Source: Rhizobacter sp.
Lineage (GTDB): Bacteria; Pseudomonadota; Gammaproteobacteria; Burkholderiales; Burkholderiaceae_C
Assembly: GCA_019635355.1 (NCBI GenBank)
Contig: JAHBZQ010000001.1
Span: forward strand, 5,188,624-5,252,623
Direction: 5' to 3'
Length of the DNA: 64,000 nucleotides
The notes beneath the pieces were generated by a model. It worked only from the letters and a program-made list of their open reading frames with translations. It was not told the origin of the DNA and did not search any database. Of the stretch, positions 60,111-64,000 are shown piece by piece (within the stretch, counting starts at the first letter, position 1; the number at the start of each line of letters is the position of its first letter). Made by a program: the position numbers and the translations under genes.

Positions 60111-61193
60111 CTACTTCAGCCCCGCCCACCAGCGCTGGTTGACTCGCGGCTGGCCCACGGTCATCACCTCGCCGATCTCGGGCGTGGCGAGCTCGAGGCC
60201 CTTCGCGGCCGACAGGTCGGCCAGGCGGTTGAGTGGGTCCTGCCAGGTGTGGAAGGCGAGGTCGAAGGTACTGTTGTGCACCGAGTACAGCACCTTGGCG
60301 CGCAGGTCCTGGAAGGCCTGCACGGCCTCCTCGGGCGTCATGTGCACGGCGGGCCAGTAGGCGTCGTAGGCGCCGTTTTCCATCAGCGCGAGGTCGAAGC
60401 CGCCGAAGCGTTCGCCGATCTGGCGGAAGCCGGGGAAGTAGCCGGAGTCGCCGCTGTAGAAAAGACGCTGTTCGCCGCTCTGGATGACCCACGAGGCCCA
60501 CAGCGTGGTGTTGCGGTCGGTGAGCGTGCGCCCCGAGAAATGCTGCGAGGGTGTGGCGGTGAGCTGCACGCCGTCGTGCGTGGCGGCCTGCCACCAGTCG
60601 AACTCCTGCACGCGCTCGGCGGGCACGCCCATCTCGAGCAGGCGCGCCTTCACGCCGAGCGGCACGAAGTAGCGCTGCACCTTCGTGGCCAGGTACTCGA
60701 TGGTGGGCACGTCGAGGTGGTCGTAGTGGTCGTGCGAGAGAAGTAGCCCCTCGATCGGCGGCAGCTCCTGCAGCGTGAGCGGCGGCGCGTGGAAGCGCTT
60801 GGGGCCGATGAAGCCGAGCGGCGACACCCGTTCGCCGAACACCGGGTCGATCAGCCAGTACTTGCCGCGCAGCTTGAGCAGGTGCGACGAATGGCCGAGC
60901 CGCACGAGGTGGTTGGCCTGCGCATCGAGCGCGTCGAGCTGCGCGCGCGTCAACGGGCGCACGGGGATCGGATCGACCGGCACCGTGCCGACCTTGTCGG
61001 CGAAGAGAAAGCGCGACCAGATCTTCCAGCTGCTGGCGCCGGGCGGCGTCTGCGGGTTGGGCGGGTTGGCGAAGAGGCAGGCGCTGAACTGTGGCGAGGC
61101 GGCGTAGGGCGAGTCGCAGCGGCCGCTGCTGGCCCAAGCGGCGGCGGCCAGGCCGCACACGAGCACGAGCCCGAGGCGCAGGGAGGTTTTCAT
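60111..61193 (-). CDS. Exported metallo-beta-lactamase-fold hydrolase (NAPE-PLD-like)
   Basis: The product has 360 residues with a signal peptide (MKTSLRLGLVLVCGLAAAAW, AWA site). The metal-binding motif is LLLSHDHYDHLDVPTIEYL, with later ligands in SQHFSGRTLTDRN, FYSGDSGYFPGF and SVHNSTFDLAFHTW. The FIGPKRFHAPPL and GHSSHLLKL segments match the UlaG/NAPE-hydrolysing phospholipase D-like group, so a phosphodiesterase on phospholipid-type substrates is possible. It is convergent with the chemoreceptor gene, with a 6-bp gap. Confidence 0.85.
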   Translation of the reverse strand: MKTSLRLGLVLVCGLAAAAWASSGRCDSPYAASPQFSACLFANPPNPQTPPGASSWKIWSRFLFADKVGTVPVDPIPVRPLTRAQLDALDAQANHLVRLGHSSHLLKLRGKYWLIDPVFGERVSPLGFIGPKRFHAPPLTLQELPPIEGLLLSHDHYDHLDVPTIEYLATKVQRYFVPLGVKARLLEMGVPAERVQEFDWWQAATHDGVQLTATPSQHFSGRTLTDRNTTLWASWVIQSGEQRLFYSGDSGYFPGFRQIGERFGGFDLALMENGAYDAYWPAVHMTPEEAVQAFQDLRAKVLYSVHNSTFDLAFHTWQDPLNRLADLSAAKGLELATPEIGEVMTVGQPRVNQRWWAGLK

Positions 61194-61379
61194 GCGGCGC
61201 AGTGTGCCCTAGGGGCGAGCGGCCTGTGCCCGAGCGGCTTGGATGCACCTGAACCGCGCATGCCACGTCACGGAGCCCGATGTTGGTGCGAAAGGGTGCG
61301 TCACAGCCTGCGGGGCGCCGCCAGCGCCCGGGTATGGGTATTGCTAGCGGTCTGCTCCGGGAGCAGCTGCATGCTGCAG

Positions 61380-61500
61380 TACCTCAAATGGCTGGCTAGG
61401 GTTCCGGCCCGCGCGGTCTCACGACAACGCGGGTGACTGGTCCGAGAGCTGGCGACCTCGATCGGGGTTACACGGCGGGACAAAAGCCCGGGAGAGCAAC
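61380..61500 (+). ncRNA. Guanidine-I (ykkC) riboswitch
   Basis: The conserved sequence blocks of the ykkC motif are present in order: CTAGGGTTCCG (61396-61406), a variable hairpin (CCCGCG...CGCGGG), TGACTGGTCCGAGAG (61434-61448), then ACGGCGGGACAAAAGCCCGG and GAGAGC (61472-61497). Known ykkC class 1 members bind free guanidinium and turn on detoxification and transport genes. The ABC transporter that follows fits that class. A 9-base segment downstream (TCCCGCCGT, 61523-61531) is exactly complementary to ACGGCGGGA in the aptamer and could be the alternative pairing partner. The 186 bp between 61193 and 61380 presumably holds the promoter, with no clear element. Confidence 0.92.
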
Positions 61501-61557
61501 ACCAGTGGTGGTGTGACGCTGCTCCCGCCGTCCGTCCAACCCAACCGGAGTGTCGTC

Positions 61558-62616
61558 ATGTTCTCGCGCCAACTTCTGAGTGCCCTCGTCATCGGCCTGG
61601 CAGGCCTCATCAGCCCGGGCGCACACGCCGCCCCCAAGACCCAGTTCAACGTCTGCTGGACCATCTACGCCGGCTGGATGCCGTGGGAATACGCCGGTGC
61701 GCAAGGCATCGTCGACAAGTGGGCCAAGAAGTACGGCATCACCATCAAGGTCACGCAGATCAACGACTACGTCGAGTCGATCAACCAGTACACCGCGGGC
61801 CAGTTCGACGGCTGCACCATGACCAACATGGATGCGCTGACCATCCCCGCCGCCGGCGGTGTCGACAGCACGGCGCTCGTCCCCGGCAGCTACTCCAACG
61901 GCAACGACGGCATCGTGCTGAAGGGCAAGGGCAAGACGCTGAAGGACCTGAAGGGCCAGAACGTGCACCTGGTGCAGTTCTCGGTCTCGCACTACCTGCT
62001 GGCGCGCGGCCTCGACCAGGCCGGCCTGCGCGAGCGTGACGTGAAGGTCGTGAACACCTCGGATGCCGACATCGCCGGCGCCTTCGCCACGCCCAAGGTG
62101 ACGGCCGCCGTGACCTGGAACCCGCAGCTCGCCACCATCGCGGCGACCCCGGGCGCGGTCAAGGTGTTCGACTCCAGCCAGGTGCCGGGCGAGATCATCG
62201 ACCTGATGGTGGTCAACACCGCCACACTCAAAGACAACCCCGCGCTCGGCAAGGCCCTCACCGGCGCCTGGTTCGAGGTGATGGCGCTGATGAAGGCGGG
62301 CAACGTGCCCGCGCTCACGCACATGGCCAAGGCCTCGGGCACCACGCTCGCCGACTACCAGTCGCAGTTGAAGACCACGGCGCTGATGTTCACGCCGGCC
62401 GAGGCTGTCACCTTCGTCACGAGCCCCAAGCTCGCCGAGACGATGAAGCGTGTCTCGAAGTTCTCGTTCGACAAGAACCTGCTGGGTGAGGGCGCAAAGA
62501 GCGCCGACGCGATCGGCGTCGCCTTCCCGGGCGGTGCGGTCAACGGCAACGCGAAGAACACCAAGCTGCGCTTCGACGACACCTACCTGCGCCTGGCCGC
62601 CGACGGCAAGCTCTGA
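61558..62616 (+). CDS. ABC transporter substrate-binding protein (probable guanidine uptake)
   Basis: The product has 352 residues from ATG 61558, with GGAG nine bases upstream. The signal peptide is MFSRQLLSALVIGLAGLISP. The mature part belongs to the NrtA/TauA/SsuA-like binding proteins (VCWTIYAGWMPWEYAGAQGI, GQFDGCTMTNMDALTIPAAG, GAFATPKVTAAVTWNPQLA). Several aromatic and acidic residues could enclose a small cation. Family alone would suggest sulfonate or nitrate; the upstream guanidine-I riboswitch suggests guanidine or a derivative. It heads an operon with the permease and ATPase. Confidence 0.9.
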   Translation: MFSRQLLSALVIGLAGLISPGAHAAPKTQFNVCWTIYAGWMPWEYAGAQGIVDKWAKKYGITIKVTQINDYVESINQYTAGQFDGCTMTNMDALTIPAAGGVDSTALVPGSYSNGNDGIVLKGKGKTLKDLKGQNVHLVQFSVSHYLLARGLDQAGLRERDVKVVNTSDADIAGAFATPKVTAAVTWNPQLATIAATPGAVKVFDSSQVPGEIIDLMVVNTATLKDNPALGKALTGAWFEVMALMKAGNVPALTHMAKASGTTLADYQSQLKTTALMFTPAEAVTFVTSPKLAETMKRVSKFSFDKNLLGEGAKSADAIGVAFPGGAVNGNAKNTKLRFDDTYLRLAADGKL

Positions 62617-62633
62617 TCCGCAGGGCGATCCAG

Positions 62634-63449
62634 ATGCGCTTCGTCAACCGCCAACCCGGGCACGGCGGCCGCTGGCTGCTCGCGCTGCTGCCGCTGATCC
62701 TGATCCTCGCGGCCTATGCGACGGGCTCGGCCCTGCGCCTGGCCGACAACCCCGAGGACAAGCTGCTGCCCAGCGCCACGCAGATGGCCGAGGCCATCGA
62801 CCGCATGGCCTTCACGCAAGACGAACGCACGGGCGACTACCTGCTGTGGACCGACACCGCGGCCAGCCTCGTGCGGCTGGGCCTGGGCCTCGGCATCGCG
62901 GCGCTTGCCGGGCTGTGCCTGGGCATCGCGGCGGGCACCTTCCCGCTGCTGCGCGCGCCGCTCTCGCCGCTGCTCACGCTGCTGTCGATGGTGCCGCCGG
63001 TGGCGATCCTGCCCATCCTCTTCATCGTCTTCGGGTTGGACGAGTTGTCGAAGGTGATGCTGATCGTCATTGGCATCACGCCGGTGCTGGCGCGCGACCT
63101 GGAGCAGCGCGCCCGCGAGATCCCGCGCGAGGTGCTGGTGAAGGCCCAGACGCTCGGCGCCAACAGCTGGACGCTGGTGTTGCGGGTGGTGCTGCCGCAG
63201 TTGCTGTCGCGCCTCCTGGTGTCGTTGCGGCTGATGCTGGGCTCGGCGTGGCTCTTCCTGATCTGCGCCGAGGCCATCTCGGCCACCAGCGGGCTCGGCT
63301 ACCGCATCTTCCTCGTGCGCCGCTACATGGCGATGGACGTGATCCTGCCCTACGTGGTGTGGATCACGCTGCTCGCCTGGGGCAGCGACTACCTGCTGCG
63401 AAGACTCAACCAGTGGTGCTTTCCGTGGTCGATGGGGGAGAAGGCGTGA
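62634..63449 (+). CDS. ABC transporter permease (riboswitch-controlled importer)
   Basis: The product has 271 residues with six predicted membrane helices, including WLLALLPLILILAAYATGSA at the N-terminus. The permease EAA-type loop is QTLGANSWTLVLRVVLPQLL. It follows the binding-protein gene by 17 bp, and the ATPase start overlaps its stop. It belongs to the nitrate/taurine-type permease family. Confidence 0.92.
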   Translation: MRFVNRQPGHGGRWLLALLPLILILAAYATGSALRLADNPEDKLLPSATQMAEAIDRMAFTQDERTGDYLLWTDTAASLVRLGLGLGIAALAGLCLGIAAGTFPLLRAPLSPLLTLLSMVPPVAILPILFIVFGLDELSKVMLIVIGITPVLARDLEQRAREIPREVLVKAQTLGANSWTLVLRVVLPQLLSRLLVSLRLMLGSAWLFLICAEAISATSGLGYRIFLVRRYMAMDVILPYVVWITLLAWGSDYLLRRLNQWCFPWSMGEKA

Positions 63450-64000
63450 GCGCCGCGCCGTACCTTCAGATCCGCAACGTCTGGCAGGCGTATGACGGGC
63501 ACGTGGTGCTGGAGCGTCTCAACCTCACGGTAGAGGAGGGCGAGTTCTGCACGCTGGTGGGCGCCTCGGGCTGCGGCAAGTCGACCTTCCTGCGCCTGCT
63601 GCTGGGCCAGGAGCGGCCGACCAAGGGCGAGCTGCTGCTGCGTGGTGCGCCCTTGCGCAGCGAGCCCGATGCGAGCCGTGGCGTCGTCTTCCAACGCTAC
63701 TCGGTGCTGCCGCACCTGAGCGTGCTCGACAACGTGGCCATCGGCCTGGAGCTGCCGCAGGCGCCGCTGCTTGGCCGCCTCTTCGGCAAGCGCAAGCGGG
63801 CCGCGCGCGACGAGGCGGCCCGCCTGCTCGAGCGTGTGGGCCTCGGCCACGCGCTGCACAAGTACCCGAGCCAGCTCTCCGGCGGCATGCAGCAGCGCCT
63901 GGCGATTGCGCAGGCGCTCATCACACGCCCGAGCGTGCTGCTGCTCGACGAGCCCTTCGGCGCGCTCGACCCCGGCATCCGCAAGGACATGCACACGCTG
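63446..64000 (+). CDS. ABC transporter ATP-binding protein, cut by right window edge
   Basis: The frame starts with GTG at 63446, overlapping the permease stop, and stays open for 185 codons to the end of the window. Walker A is VGASGCGKSTFLRLLLG, Q-loop GVVFQRYSVLPHL, signature YPSQLSGGMQQRLAIAQALI and Walker B VLLLDEPFGALDPGIRKDMH. It is the energising subunit of the riboswitch-controlled importer. The C-terminus lies outside. Confidence 0.93.
   Translation, partial: MSAAPYLQIRNVWQAYDGHVVLERLNLTVEEGEFCTLVGASGCGKSTFLRLLLGQERPTKGELLLRGAPLRSEPDASRGVVFQRYSVLPHLSVLDNVAIGLELPQAPLLGRLFGKRKRAARDEAARLLERVGLGHALHKYPSQLSGGMQQRLAIAQALITRPSVLLLDEPFGALDPGIRKDMHTL

Overview
The window is GC-rich chromosomal DNA of a betaproteobacterium. 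The protein families point to order Burkholderiales, probably the Rubrivivax/Leptothrix/Methylibium-type lineage. That placement rests on my recollection of family resemblance (DnaE2, RhlE, EttA, RdgC, the TAXI-type binding protein, the style of the integron), not on a search.

Bases 1-4202 are the inner end of a chromosomal integron. Seven attC sites of about 69 bp, six of them almost identical, separate at least eight cassettes whose genes read leftward. The array continues past the left edge. A putative attI site (4196-4265), a 31-bp palindrome and a leftward non-cassette ORF (4292-4639) follow. The integrase gene intI (4733-5914) then reads rightward behind a near-consensus LexA box (4683-4698). 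Directly downstream in the same direction is dnaE2, the error-prone polymerase. Cassette shuffling and mutagenic synthesis therefore probably share one SOS-controlled unit. This is the most interesting arrangement in the window.

Bases 9.2-17.7 kb hold mixed housekeeping and secreted genes: a prolyl-hydroxylase, an alpha-methylacyl-CoA racemase, a small basic secreted protein, an atypical SDR, an M66-like lipoprotein metalloprotease and the RNA helicase RhlE. From 18.0 to 21.4 kb an apparent operon encodes a serine hydrolase fused to an Asp-box beta-propeller plus three exported proteins. From 22.8 to 28.5 kb an ECF sigma factor, a Ser/Thr kinase and a small secreted protein are divergent from an unknown 359-residue protein and a small subtilase.

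Bases 28.5-44.9 kb contain EttA, an unusual papain-like protease/alpha-beta hydrolase fusion, RdgC, Xaa-Pro aminopeptidase, NDH-2, a two-gene HTH/nucleotidyltransferase module behind a perfect 29-bp palindrome, a TAXI binding protein, a two-component system, a membrane alpha/beta hydrolase and an M48 protease. Bases 45-61 kb contain a carotenoid oxygenase, tandem Hsp20 genes behind a sigma-32-like promoter, PanE, an aldehyde dehydrogenase, an acyl-CoA dehydrogenase, an ABC-2 exporter, a GGDEF/EAL protein, a DUF899 cluster, a chemoreceptor and a metallo-beta-lactamase-fold hydrolase. The right end (61.38-64 kb) is a ykkC/guanidine-I riboswitch followed by a three-gene ABC importer. The importer runs off the window and is probably a guanidine uptake system.

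I saw no rRNA, tRNA, CRISPR array or prophage.
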